Of a stretch of DNA of 64,000 nucleotides, positions 54,014 through 61,554 are shown piece by piece. Under the pieces are notes generated by a model that was not told the DNA's origin, made no database searches, and saw only the letters and a list, made by a program, of their open reading frames with translations. This stretch comes from Arcicella sp040387735 (GTDB lineage: Bacteria > Bacteroidota > Bacteroidia > Cytophagales > Spirosomataceae): positions 62,001 to 126,000 of the forward strand of contig JAZKDE010000067.1 of the NCBI GenBank assembly GCA_040387735.1. Reading direction: 5' to 3'. The translations under genes and the position numbers were made by a program. Within the stretch, counting starts at the first letter, position 1. Every line of letters starts with the position of its first letter.

Positions 54014-54574
54014 ATGAACAATCTCGATACGCAGGCCTTTTTATGGCTAAATTCGTTGCATACCGAATCTTTAGACCCAGTGATGGCTTGGATTTCTGGA
54101 AAAAATGAATGGTTTCCATTGTACGCCCTTATCATTGGAACGCTGATTTGGCGATATAAAACCCGTTCAATTGGAATGCTGATTGTGATAATTGCCAGCG
54201 TTGTAGTTTCAGACCAAGTTTGTTCAGGACTTTTGAAACCATTAGTTCACCGTTTAAGACCTTGTCACGAACCAGCGATTCAGTATTTGGTTCACGTAGT
54301 GGGCGACTGCGGAGGACAATTTGGCTTCTGCTCCTCACACGCTGCCAACTCATTTACCTTAGTAACGTGTCTATTTTTACTGCTTAGAAATGAATTCAAA
54401 GGGATTAAGTATTTCTATTTATGGGCAATAATTATCTCATATAGTCGTATATACGTCGGTGTTCATTACCCACTTGATGTACTCGCAGGTGCAGGAGTTG
54501 GCGTTTTGGCAGCCTTTATTTGTCACAAAATTTACCAATATTATTTATTAAAAACCACACATGAGAATCTTTAA
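54014..54574 (+). CDS. PAP2-family membrane phosphatase
   Basis: 186 residues, about five membrane helices. The three phosphatase motifs are KPLVHRLRP (K-x6-RP), CSSHAANSF (the PSGH position, here SSHA) and RIYVGVHYPLDVL (S-R-x5-H-x3-D). These enzymes remove phosphate from lipid or isoprenoid diphosphates, for example undecaprenyl diphosphate; the substrate is not known here. It overlaps the DUF2147 gene by 14 bp, so the two are translated together. Confidence 0.88.
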   Translation: MNNLDTQAFLWLNSLHTESLDPVMAWISGKNEWFPLYALIIGTLIWRYKTRSIGMLIVIIASVVVSDQVCSGLLKPLVHRLRPCHEPAIQYLVHVVGDCGGQFGFCSSHAANSFTLVTCLFLLLRNEFKGIKYFYLWAIIISYSRIYVGVHYPLDVLAGAGVGVLAAFICHKIYQYYLLKTTHENL

Positions 54575-54980
54575 ATTTATTATATCCTTTATCTGTTTTC
54601 TATCACTTCTTTCGTTTAAGACTGATAAAATCACGACGGATGATTCGGAGAAAATAATTGGCGTATGGTTTACCGATGATAAAACGTCAAAAATTCAGAT
54701 TTATAAATTGGAAAGTCAATACTTTGGGAAGATTATTTGGTTAGCACCCAAAGCAACCAAGGAGGATTTGAAAGTAAAACCGAACGTTGGCTATCAAATT
54801 TTCAGAAAATTTGTCTTTGAAGGGAAAAATGTGTGGTCCGGTGGACAAGTAAGCGATCCAAGAAGTGGAATGACTGTTTCTGGAAAAATGACCTTAAAAA
54901 ATGAAAATACATTAAATGTGAGAGGATACGTGGGTTCTCCAATTTTTGGCAAAACCGTTATCTTAATTCGTGCTGAATAA
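54561..54980 (+). CDS. DUF2147 secreted protein
   Basis: 139 residues. N-terminal hydrophobic segment (FKFIISFICFLSLLSF) then a DUF2147 domain: IIGVWFTDDKTSKIQIYKLE, YFGKIIWLAPK, QIFRKFVFEGKNVWSGGQVSDPRSGMTVSG, LRVRGYVG-like LNVRGYVGSPIFGKT. It is predicted periplasmic or membrane-anchored; function unknown. It overlaps the PAP2 gene by 14 bp and is followed by a terminator. Confidence 0.88.
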   Translation: MRIFKFIISFICFLSLLSFKTDKITTDDSEKIIGVWFTDDKTSKIQIYKLESQYFGKIIWLAPKATKEDLKVKPNVGYQIFRKFVFEGKNVWSGGQVSDPRSGMTVSGKMTLKNENTLNVRGYVGSPIFGKTVILIRAE

Positions 54981-54985
54981 ATATT

Positions 54986-55034
54986 AACTCAGACTTTAGT
55001 TCATTTCTAAGAAATATTAAACTAAAGTCTGAGT
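54986..55034. terminator. Bidirectional terminator between the DUF2147 and acyl-CoA reductase genes
   Basis: AACTCAGACTTTAGTT pairs exactly with AACTAAAGTCTGAGTT across a 17-base loop; both genes end here. Confidence 0.88.
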
Positions 55035-55040
55035 TTGTTT

Positions 55041-56057
55041 TTACAAATCCAGTAAAAAATTCATCGTATCCACACCGTCTGCATAATCCCAAAGTTTAGG
55101 TTTTTGGGCTTCTCCAAAATTAAAACTCTTCTCAAACCATGCATCTTTAGCAACAATGCACTGAATTTTATCTTTATTTTCAGCAATTATATTTTCTAAA
55201 TCAGCTTCGTTTTCGTAATTCTCGTAAAAAACTACCGAAATTGGCGAGACAAGAGCATCATTTTTTGTCAACATCAAAAAACCATTATCGTAATGATGAA
55301 TTTGATTGACCAAATAAATAGATTTATTGTAGTCGTAATTATTCTTATACTTATTATGATAAAAAATATCCCCTAAAGGTTCGATAGAATCATAAAATTT
55401 AGTAAAATCATAATCCTTAGGTACGTATAATTTTGAAATATTGCGGCAACCTAAGCCGAAATAATCGGTAATATCACCGCCAAGTCTTAAAAAATCTGCT
55501 TCGATTTCCTTACCATTCAAAATTGCCACAGAAGAACGATTTTGGCGAATAATATGCGGTTTACTTCTAAAATAATATTCAAAGTATCGGGCAGAATTGT
55601 CTGAACCTGTGGCAATTAAAGCATCAACTTCATTCATTTTATCGGCAATTCGTATCTCTAAATTAGGTTCAATCTCCAATAGTTTTTCAATGAGTGTCAA
55701 CATCAAGAAAGAATCCTGAGAGCTCAATTTTGCCACACATACGTGTCCCGACAAAATAATCGTTAATAAATCATGAAATCCCACCGCAGGGATATTTCCT
55801 GCCATGATTACGCCAACACTTTTAACGGTTTGCGGTTTATCAGGAATTTCGTAAAGTCCCACCCATTCTTGCAACAATTGTTCATTCAAATAATAATTTG
55901 CAATTGATTTTAGGGATTTTAGGGTATTGTCAATGGTAAACCAATTGTTTTGATGCGAAGCCTTATCTGCCCAAAGTTCAATTTCTGCTTGATTTTGGGG
56001 GTCATTCAAATACCGACCTAACTCGGTAAAAGCCTTTATTCTTGCTTGTAATGTCAT
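55041..56057 (-). CDS. LuxC-like acyl-CoA reductase
   Basis: 338 residues, shorter than the ~480-residue luminous LuxC. Conserved parts: VGVIMAGNIPAVGFHDLLTI, the VDALIATGSDNSARYFEYYF and HIIRQNRSSVAIL segments, and the catalytic Cys in YFGLGCRNIS. Aldehyde-dehydrogenase-like acyl-CoA reductases convert acyl-CoA to an aldehyde with NADPH. A ferredoxin gene lies 173 bp away on the other strand, an arrangement I recall as conserved in Bacteroidota. No other lux gene is present, so light emission is not implied. Confidence 0.87.
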   Translation of the reverse strand: MTLQARIKAFTELGRYLNDPQNQAEIELWADKASHQNNWFTIDNTLKSLKSIANYYLNEQLLQEWVGLYEIPDKPQTVKSVGVIMAGNIPAVGFHDLLTIILSGHVCVAKLSSQDSFLMLTLIEKLLEIEPNLEIRIADKMNEVDALIATGSDNSARYFEYYFRSKPHIIRQNRSSVAILNGKEIEADFLRLGGDITDYFGLGCRNISKLYVPKDYDFTKFYDSIEPLGDIFYHNKYKNNYDYNKSIYLVNQIHHYDNGFLMLTKNDALVSPISVVFYENYENEADLENIIAENKDKIQCIVAKDAWFEKSFNFGEAQKPKLWDYADGVDTMNFLLDL

Positions 56058-56230
56058 GTTTTAATTAATTTTATGCAATTTACTCAAAACTTAGCAAATA
56101 AATATTTTACAATACTCTTTAACCTTTATAGGCTATTCAAAGTTTACCTATTAAATTTGTAGCAGTTTTATAATATATGAGCAGTGATGAGCTTTTGTAA
56201 TCTCACTCATAAACATTAAAGGAGAATTTT

Positions 56231-56578
56231 ATGGCAATTATAATCACAGAAGAATGTATTAACTGCGGGGCTTGCGAACCAGAATGCCCTAACACTGCCA
56301 TTTATGAAGGTGGCGTTGAATGGACATGGGCAGGTGGTACTAAGTTAATAGATGTTGAATTGGAAGACGGTTCAGTAATTGGAGGTAAAGACCCAATGGC
56401 TCCAGTTTCGGATGAATTTTATTACATTGTGTCGGACAAATGCACCGAATGTATGGGATTTCACGAAGAACCACAATGTGCTGCTGTTTGTCCAGTAGAT
56501 TGTTGTGTGCCAGATCCAGAACACGAAGAAGACGAAGATACTTTATTGGCTAAAAAAGCATGGTTACACGCAGAATAA
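56231..56578 (+). CDS. 2[4Fe-4S] ferredoxin
   Basis: 115 residues. Cys9, 12, 15 and 19 (C-x2-C-x2-C-x3-CP) bind one [4Fe-4S] cluster; the second set CTECMGFHEEPQCAAVCPVDCC (C-x2-C-x8-C-x3-C) binds another. The insertion of eight residues between Cys 2 and 3 is typical of the Allochromatium-type ferredoxins. An acidic C-terminal tail (DPEHEEDEDTLL) follows. It may pass electrons to the divergent acyl-CoA reductase or another partner; this is inference. The leader AAAGGAGAATTTTATG is a rare Shine-Dalgarno in this window. Confidence 0.93.
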   Translation: MAIIITEECINCGACEPECPNTAIYEGGVEWTWAGGTKLIDVELEDGSVIGGKDPMAPVSDEFYYIVSDKCTECMGFHEEPQCAAVCPVDCCVPDPEHEEDEDTLLAKKAWLHAE

Positions 56579-56631
56579 GATTTTAATTTGTAAGAAAAGT
56601 CTTTTTCTTGTAGAATCAAAACTGTTCAAAT

Positions 56632-56670
56632 AAAAATCCCTGATTTGGAAACAAGTCAGGGATTTTTTGT
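56632..56670 (+). terminator. Terminator after the ferredoxin gene
   Basis: AAAAATCCCTGA and TCAGGGATTTTTT form a 12-bp stem with a T-tract. Confidence 0.85.
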
Positions 56671-56985
56671 TTAAATCCCCGTTTCTGTAAAAATAATTTC
56701 ATGAATCTTATCCACTTTTTCAGGATAATTTACTGTTCAGTTGAAAAAAGTATTGAATAGAAGAATATTAAATTTAAAGCTGAATTTATAAAAATAGTTA
56801 TATTAATTCTTGGAATTTCAATTTAAGAATATTTGGTTTTTTGACCATTTTACAGAATAAGTTAAAAATAAACTTATTTTACATTTTATAAGTGCTTTTT
56901 TGCAATATTTAAGTATGAATTTAACCCGTTTTTGGATTATTTTTTGAAAAATGCCAAAAAATAGGTTAAAAAATTGCACAAAAAA

Positions 56986-57017
56986 TTTGGAATAGTAAAT
57001 TTTACCTATAATCTTTG
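56986..57017 (+). promoter_or_regulatory. Candidate promoter of the porin-amt operon
   Basis: TTTG (56986-56989), 19 bases, TAATCTTTG (57009-57017), one base longer than TAnnTTTG. Because it lies inside the longest possible frame (57015), it supports the ATG at 57045. Confidence 0.5.
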
Positions 57018-57044
57018 TGTCGTAATCAAGCATTTAATTTAAAC

Positions 57045-58214
57045 ATGAAACAAAATTTTATTATGAAAAAAGCCTTAACCACCCTATTTTCTTTGTTTTT
57101 AGGATTTTCAGCATTTTCTCAAGAAAAAGCAGAAGACAAAGGTAAATTTACATTTTCGGGATACATTGATTCATACTATTTTGCTAACTTCAATAGCCCG
57201 AAAGACAGAAGTAATTTAGGAGCATCAGGTACAGCTCGTGCATTCGACTGGAAGTCAGGACAGTTCTCGTTAGGTTTAGTACAAACTAAGATTGGCTATT
57301 CAACTGCTAAGTCTGATGTGGTAGTAGATTTGACATTTGGGCCAAACGCAGATTTAGGACAATACGGTAACGTAATTGGGCCATTAGGAAAAGGAACAAC
57401 CGCATTAGCTATCAAACAAGCTTACTTTAACTGGAAAGCAACGGATAAATTAACATTAACTGCAGGTCAGTTCGGAACACACATTGGATACGAAGTAATT
57501 GATGCTCCAGTGAACTATCACTATTCGCTATCAAACTTATTCAATAACGGTCCTTTCTATCACATTGGAGTTAAAGCAGCTTATGCTTTCTCGGATAAGT
57601 TCTCAATCATGGCAGGTATTGTTAACAATGTTGATAATTTGAACGACAATAACAGCAAAAAAGGCTTAATTGCTCAGGTATTTGTTCAGCCAGTATCAGG
57701 ATGGAATGTTTATATTAACGGTATTACTTCAAATGAAGCAACGGAAGACATTACTACTGGCAAAACTCCAGATGCAAGTTACGCTTTGTTAGATTTAACA
57801 ACTACTTATCAAATTACTGATAAATTTATGGTTGGCTTAAATGCTGCAACAGGAGCTCAGAAAGGAGATTATCAAGGTGGTGGAGGTCCAGCTACTTCTA
57901 AAACTTGGGGTGGCTTTGCAATCTATCCTAAATATGACTTCTCAAGCACATTTAGTTTAGGAGCAAGATATGAGTCGTTCAATAACCAAGATGCTGTTAG
58001 AGGTTTAAGAATTACTAACGCAGATGGTTCATATACCGGTGTATCAGTAACTTCATTCACTATCACGCCAAGCATTACAGTTGCTGATAGCCATTTGATT
58101 TTAAAACCAGAATTGAGAATCGATACTTACGACAAAAACTTCTTTGTTGATGGTGATGGAAAAGACCAAAAATCACAAGCAACTTTAGGCTTAGCGATGA
58201 TTTACAAGTTTTAA
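57045..58214 (+). CDS. Outer-membrane porin (bbp_2/OmpL-like beta-barrel)
   Basis: 389 residues from ATG 57045 (MKQNFIMKKAL...); a later ATG at 57063 is also possible. Signal peptide ends near SAFSQEK. The mature protein is a barrel: FTFSGYIDSYYFANFNSP at the start, SVVVDLTFGPNADLG-like DVVVDLTFGPNAD, AYFNWKATDKLTLTAGQF, and a final aromatic strand (LGLAMIYKF). It resembles the putative beta-barrel porin-2 family. Being directly before amt, it probably lets ammonium or small nitrogen solutes into the periplasm; inferred. Confidence 0.87.
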   Translation: MKQNFIMKKALTTLFSLFLGFSAFSQEKAEDKGKFTFSGYIDSYYFANFNSPKDRSNLGASGTARAFDWKSGQFSLGLVQTKIGYSTAKSDVVVDLTFGPNADLGQYGNVIGPLGKGTTALAIKQAYFNWKATDKLTLTAGQFGTHIGYEVIDAPVNYHYSLSNLFNNGPFYHIGVKAAYAFSDKFSIMAGIVNNVDNLNDNNSKKGLIAQVFVQPVSGWNVYINGITSNEATEDITTGKTPDASYALLDLTTTYQITDKFMVGLNAATGAQKGDYQGGGGPATSKTWGGFAIYPKYDFSSTFSLGARYESFNNQDAVRGLRITNADGSYTGVSVTSFTITPSITVADSHLILKPELRIDTYDKNFFVDGDGKDQKSQATLGLAMIYKF

Positions 58215-58228
58215 TTATAAAAAATCAG

Positions 58229-58265
58229 AGTCAATCAGGTTATATTTTTTGTAACTTGATTGACT
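58229..58265 (+). promoter_or_regulatory. Intercistronic hairpin between the porin and amt genes
   Basis: AGTCAATCAGGTTA pairs with TAACTTGATTGACT with one wobble, around a 9-base loop. No U-tract follows, so it looks more like an mRNA-stability or attenuation structure than a terminator. Confidence 0.45.
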
Positions 58266-58321
58266 TCAAAATATTTTCTGTAAACAATTCCATAATATAA
58301 ACCCTAAAACAAATAAACCAC

Positions 58322-59662
58322 ATGACACAACAAAAACCAACGTGGCTTCCAATTGCTATTTTGCTTGCTATCGCAGTAGCAGCGGCTTTCGTTCCTGCAC
58401 CTGGTGCAGCTATTACGGAAGGTATTAATTCAGGCGATACTGCTTGGATGCTTGTTTCTTCAGGTCTTGTTCTATTAATGACTCCTGGATTGGCTTACTT
58501 TTATGGTGGTATGGTTAACCACAAAAACGTAATTTCTACCATGTTACAATCTTTCATTGCAATGGGTGTTATTACAATTATTTGGGTAGTATTTGGTTTC
58601 AGCTTAGCTTTTGGTGATAGCATCGGCGGTTATGTAGGAAATCCATTTACTTATTTAATGTTTCAAGGTGTATTTGATGGAAAACCTTGGTCTTTAGCTC
58701 CAACAATCCCTTTTGCGTTGTTTGCTTTCTTTCAAATGAAATTTGCGGTTATCACACCTGCATTAATTTCTGGTGCTTTAGCTGAACGTATCAACTTCCG
58801 TGCTTTTGTTTTATTCATGGTGCTTTTCTGCGTAGTTGTTTACGCTCCATTAGCTCACTGGACATGGCACCCAGAAGGATGGTTATTCAAATACGGTGTT
58901 CTTGACTTTGCGGGTGGTACTGTTGTACACATGAGTGCAGGTTGGGCAGCATTAGCAGGTGCTTTATATTTGAAACGTCGTAAATCTCACGTTGAAGCAA
59001 GCGTTTTACCTCCAGCAAATATCCCTTATGTATTATTAGGAACAGGTTTATTGTGGTTCGGATGGTTCGGTTTCAATGCAGGCTCGGCAGTAGGTGCAGG
59101 CCCATTAGCAGTTTCAGCTTTCGCTACTACTCACGTTGCAGCAGCTTCAGCAGGTTTATCATGGGTTTTATTTGATGTAACTCGTGGCCGTAAAGTTTCA
59201 GCTCTTGGTTTTTGTATTGGTGCAGTAGTAGGTTTAGTAGCTATTACTCCAGCCTCAGGTTTCGTTTCGGTAACAGCAGCAATCACGATTGGTACAGTTG
59301 CAGCTATTGTTTCTAATATTGCAGCACACTGGAGAGCTAATTCTAAATTAGATGATACTTTAGATGTATTTCCTTGTCACGGAGTTGGTGGTATGATGGG
59401 TATGTTAATGACTGGTTTATTCGCTTCAAAAGCAGTTAACTCAGTAGTTGTAGATGTTGAACAAGGACTTTTCATCACTGGTGATTTTGCTCTTTTAATT
59501 AAACACTTAGTTGCTCTTGTAGTTGTTTCGGCTTTTGCTTTCGGAGGTTCATATATTTTGTTAATTATCACTGACAAAATCATTCCTTTACGTGTAACTG
59601 AAGAAGAAGAAAGAGTAGGATTAGATATTTCTCAACACGATGAGTCGTTGATTGAAGCATAA
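58322..59662 (+). CDS. amt: Amt, ammonium transporter
   Basis: 446 residues, about eleven membrane helices. Family motifs: DTAWMLVSSGLVLLMTPGLAYFYGGMV near the N-terminus, FAGGTVVHMSAGWAALAGALYL with the conserved His pair, FNAGSAVGAG and DVFPCHGVGGMMGMLMTGL. The protein takes up ammonium; P-II proteins usually regulate it, but no glnK gene is adjacent. It follows the porin by 108 bp, so they are probably one transcript, and is followed by two terminators. Confidence 0.95.
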   Translation: MTQQKPTWLPIAILLAIAVAAAFVPAPGAAITEGINSGDTAWMLVSSGLVLLMTPGLAYFYGGMVNHKNVISTMLQSFIAMGVITIIWVVFGFSLAFGDSIGGYVGNPFTYLMFQGVFDGKPWSLAPTIPFALFAFFQMKFAVITPALISGALAERINFRAFVLFMVLFCVVVYAPLAHWTWHPEGWLFKYGVLDFAGGTVVHMSAGWAALAGALYLKRRKSHVEASVLPPANIPYVLLGTGLLWFGWFGFNAGSAVGAGPLAVSAFATTHVAAASAGLSWVLFDVTRGRKVSALGFCIGAVVGLVAITPASGFVSVTAAITIGTVAAIVSNIAAHWRANSKLDDTLDVFPCHGVGGMMGMLMTGLFASKAVNSVVVDVEQGLFITGDFALLIKHLVALVVVSAFAFGGSYILLIITDKIIPLRVTEEEERVGLDISQHDESLIEA

Positions 59663-59676
59663 AATATTGTAACTCA

Positions 59677-59705
59677 ACCACAAGTAATGGTTCTTGTGGT
59701 TTTGT
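59677..59705 (+). terminator. Terminator 1 after amt
   Basis: AACCACAAG and CTTGTGGTTTTG form a 9-bp stem around TAATGGTT. Confidence 0.7.
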
Positions 59706-59715
59706 TTCAGAAGGA

Positions 59716-59745
59716 AACCCCTCAGACACTGTCAGAGGGGTTTTT
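59716..59745 (+). terminator. Terminator 2 after amt
   Basis: AAACCCCTC and GAGGGGTTTTT form a stem with an inner GAC/GTC pair and ACT loop. It backs up terminator 1. Confidence 0.8.
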
Positions 59746-59868
59746 ATGTTAAAATGCCGATAGGACAACAGTAAAATGGCAACACCCCGCTCGTTTTATA
59801 ATTCTCCTATATTCCCGCTGCAAAAAACAACTATTCAAATTGAACCAAAAACATTATTCAAAATGTTG

Positions 59869-59876
59869 TAATTTTG
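59869..59876 (+). promoter_or_regulatory. Candidate -7 element for trxA
   Basis: TAATTTTG, 32 bp before the trxA ATG; no -33 box at the usual spacing. Confidence 0.3.
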
Positions 59877-59908
59877 AATATAAGTTTTAAACTAAATAAA
59901 CAAATACA

Positions 59909-60232
59909 ATGGCAAATTATGTTGTAGCAACTGATGATAACTTTCAGGAGCTAATTAATTCAGACAAACCAGTTTTAGTTGATTTTTGGGCAGAATGGTG
60001 TGGACCATGTAAAATGATTGGGCCAATCGTTGAAGAATTAGCTGGTGATGTTTTAGGACAAGCAATCGTAGCAAAAATGGACGTTGATGCAAACTCTACT
60101 GTTCCTGCAACTTTAGGAATTCGCTCAATTCCAACATTATTAATATTTAAGAACGGTGAATTAAAAGAAAGATTAGTGGGCGGAAACATTCCAAAGGCAG
60201 TTTTATCTCAAACGCTTTTGAAACACGCATAA
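59909..60232 (+). CDS. trxA: Thioredoxin
   Basis: 107 residues, the canonical thioredoxin size. The active site FWAEWCGPCKMIGP carries WCGPC at residues 31-35 and the cis-Pro lies in the IRSIPTLLIF segment; no signal peptide, so it is cytoplasmic. It reduces protein disulfides with thioredoxin reductase, which is not in this window. A repeat of seven-base units begins at the last base of the stop codon. Confidence 0.96.
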   Translation: MANYVVATDDNFQELINSDKPVLVDFWAEWCGPCKMIGPIVEELAGDVLGQAIVAKMDVDANSTVPATLGIRSIPTLLIFKNGELKERLVGGNIPKAVLSQTLLKHA

Positions 60233-60265
60233 TTAGGTATTAGGTATTAGGTATTAAGTATTAGT
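60232..60265. repeat. Heptamer repeat after trxA (ATTAGGT x3-4)
   Basis: Three exact ATTAGGT units, then ATTAAGT and ATTAGTC, starting at the trxA stop codon. Downstream ACTAATACCTTTT is a partial inverse, so it may also form a weak terminator. Confidence 0.8.
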
Positions 60266-60302
60266 CATCAAAACTAACCTTAATACACTAATACCTTTTC
60301 AT

Positions 60303-61496
60303 TTAAATGACTGAAATAATTGTCTGGCAGGCAATTTTAATCTCTTCTTCTGTAATAATTAATGGTGGTGCAATTCGCATAGAATTATCGCAAAATAAAA
60401 ACCAATCCGTAATTATTCCTTTTTCAATAGCTCGGTCAATAATGAGTTTTAACGTATCAAAGTCTTCAAATTCAACTGCCATCATCAAACCTTGACTCCT
60501 TATTTCTTTAATTTTCTCGTGAACCAATAAGTCTTTAAAAATCTGAGCTTTTTGCTCAACCCCTTCCAAAAGGTTTTCCTCAAAAATTACATTTAACGCT
60601 GCCAAAGAGGCCGCACAACTCACGGGATGTCCACCAAACGTGGTAATATGCCCCAGAATTGGATTATTCTTAAAAATACTCATTACTTTTTGATTGGCAA
60701 TAAATGCTCCAATCGGCATTCCCCCTCCCATCCCTTTCGCACAAAGTAGAACATCGGGATAAATTCCGAATTGTTCAAAAGCCCAAAAAGTACCTGTTCG
60801 ACCAAAACCCGATTGGATTTCATCAATAATCAACAAAGTTCCCGTTAAATCACATTGTTCTCGTAATGCAATAAAATATGCAGCATCTGGTACTCGCACC
60901 CCTGATTCCCCTCCAATAATTTCAATAAAAATGGCGGCTGTTCGGCAAGTTATTTTTTGAATATCGTCGAAATTACCATGTCTAATTTGTTTTATTTCGG
61001 GTAATAATGGTCGATAATTTCTTTTAAAATTTTCACTTCCCGAAAGCGACAAAGCACCTTGAGTGGCACCGTGATAGGCGTTTATACACGAGATAATTTC
61101 TTGACGACCTGTAAAACGTTTGGCCAATTTCATGGCTCCTTCGACTGCCTCTGTTCCCGAATTGGTAAAATAAACATTATCTAACAATGGATAATTCAGG
61201 TTATTTCCCGTCAAGGTTTCAACTAAAGCCTCCGCCAAAAGTACTTGTGGCGTTTGAACGTATTCGCCATAAACCATCAAATGCAAATATTTATCCACCT
61301 GATTATGAATTGCCGCAGTAACTTTTGGATGACGATGACCGACATTAGAAACGCCAATTCCAGAAATTAAATCCATATATTGCTTGCCATTTTTGCCAAA
61401 CATATAAACGCCTTCAGCCCGCTCGATTTCAAGCGAAAGTGGGAAATCGGACGTTTGGGCAACATTTTTTAAAAATAATTCTCTATGTGTTATCAA
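60303..61496 (-). CDS. Class III aminotransferase (acetylornithine-type)
   Basis: 397 residues. The PLP Lys is in VLLCAKGMGGGMPIGA, with LIIDEIQSGFGRTG before it and ITTFGGHPVSCAASLAAL after it, all class III features. The N-terminus (LISGIGVSNVGHRHPKVTAAI) is conserved. Substrate could be an omega-amino acid or acetylornithine; not resolvable here. The start is a TTG at 61496 (MITHRELFLKNV), since the frame is closed by a stop five codons upstream and no ATG precedes the conserved region. Confidence 0.9.
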   Translation of the reverse strand: MITHRELFLKNVAQTSDFPLSLEIERAEGVYMFGKNGKQYMDLISGIGVSNVGHRHPKVTAAIHNQVDKYLHLMVYGEYVQTPQVLLAEALVETLTGNNLNYPLLDNVYFTNSGTEAVEGAMKLAKRFTGRQEIISCINAYHGATQGALSLSGSENFKRNYRPLLPEIKQIRHGNFDDIQKITCRTAAIFIEIIGGESGVRVPDAAYFIALREQCDLTGTLLIIDEIQSGFGRTGTFWAFEQFGIYPDVLLCAKGMGGGMPIGAFIANQKVMSIFKNNPILGHITTFGGHPVSCAASLAALNVIFEENLLEGVEQKAQIFKDLLVHEKIKEIRSQGLMMAVEFEDFDTLKLIIDRAIEKGIITDWFLFCDNSMRIAPPLIITEEEIKIACQTIISVI

Positions 61497-61554
61497 GTTT
61501 TCGTATTTTTAAATTAATTCATTAACAAATAATTTTAACAACAATTTTCCAAAT

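Larger units (their letters stand above)
56579..57044. other. 466-bp A+T-rich region before the porin gene
   Basis: Contains the ferredoxin terminator (56632-56670) and the promoter candidate (56986-57017). A minus-strand open frame at 56818-57033 is of low-complexity A+T DNA and overlaps the porin promoter; I do not call it. Confidence 0.5.

Noticed and set aside
55041..56057. A bioluminescence (lux) operon
   Set aside because: Only a LuxC-like reductase is present; luxA, B, D and E are absent and the protein is shorter.
56818..57033. 71-residue open frame on the minus strand
   Set aside because: Low-complexity A+T DNA that overlaps the porin promoter candidate.
57015..57044. GTG start of the porin gene
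   Set aside because: It lies inside the -7 box of the promoter candidate; the ATG at 57045 or 57063 gives a normal signal peptide.
60232..60265. CRISPR array
   Set aside because: The seven-base units have no spacers and no cas genes are nearby.
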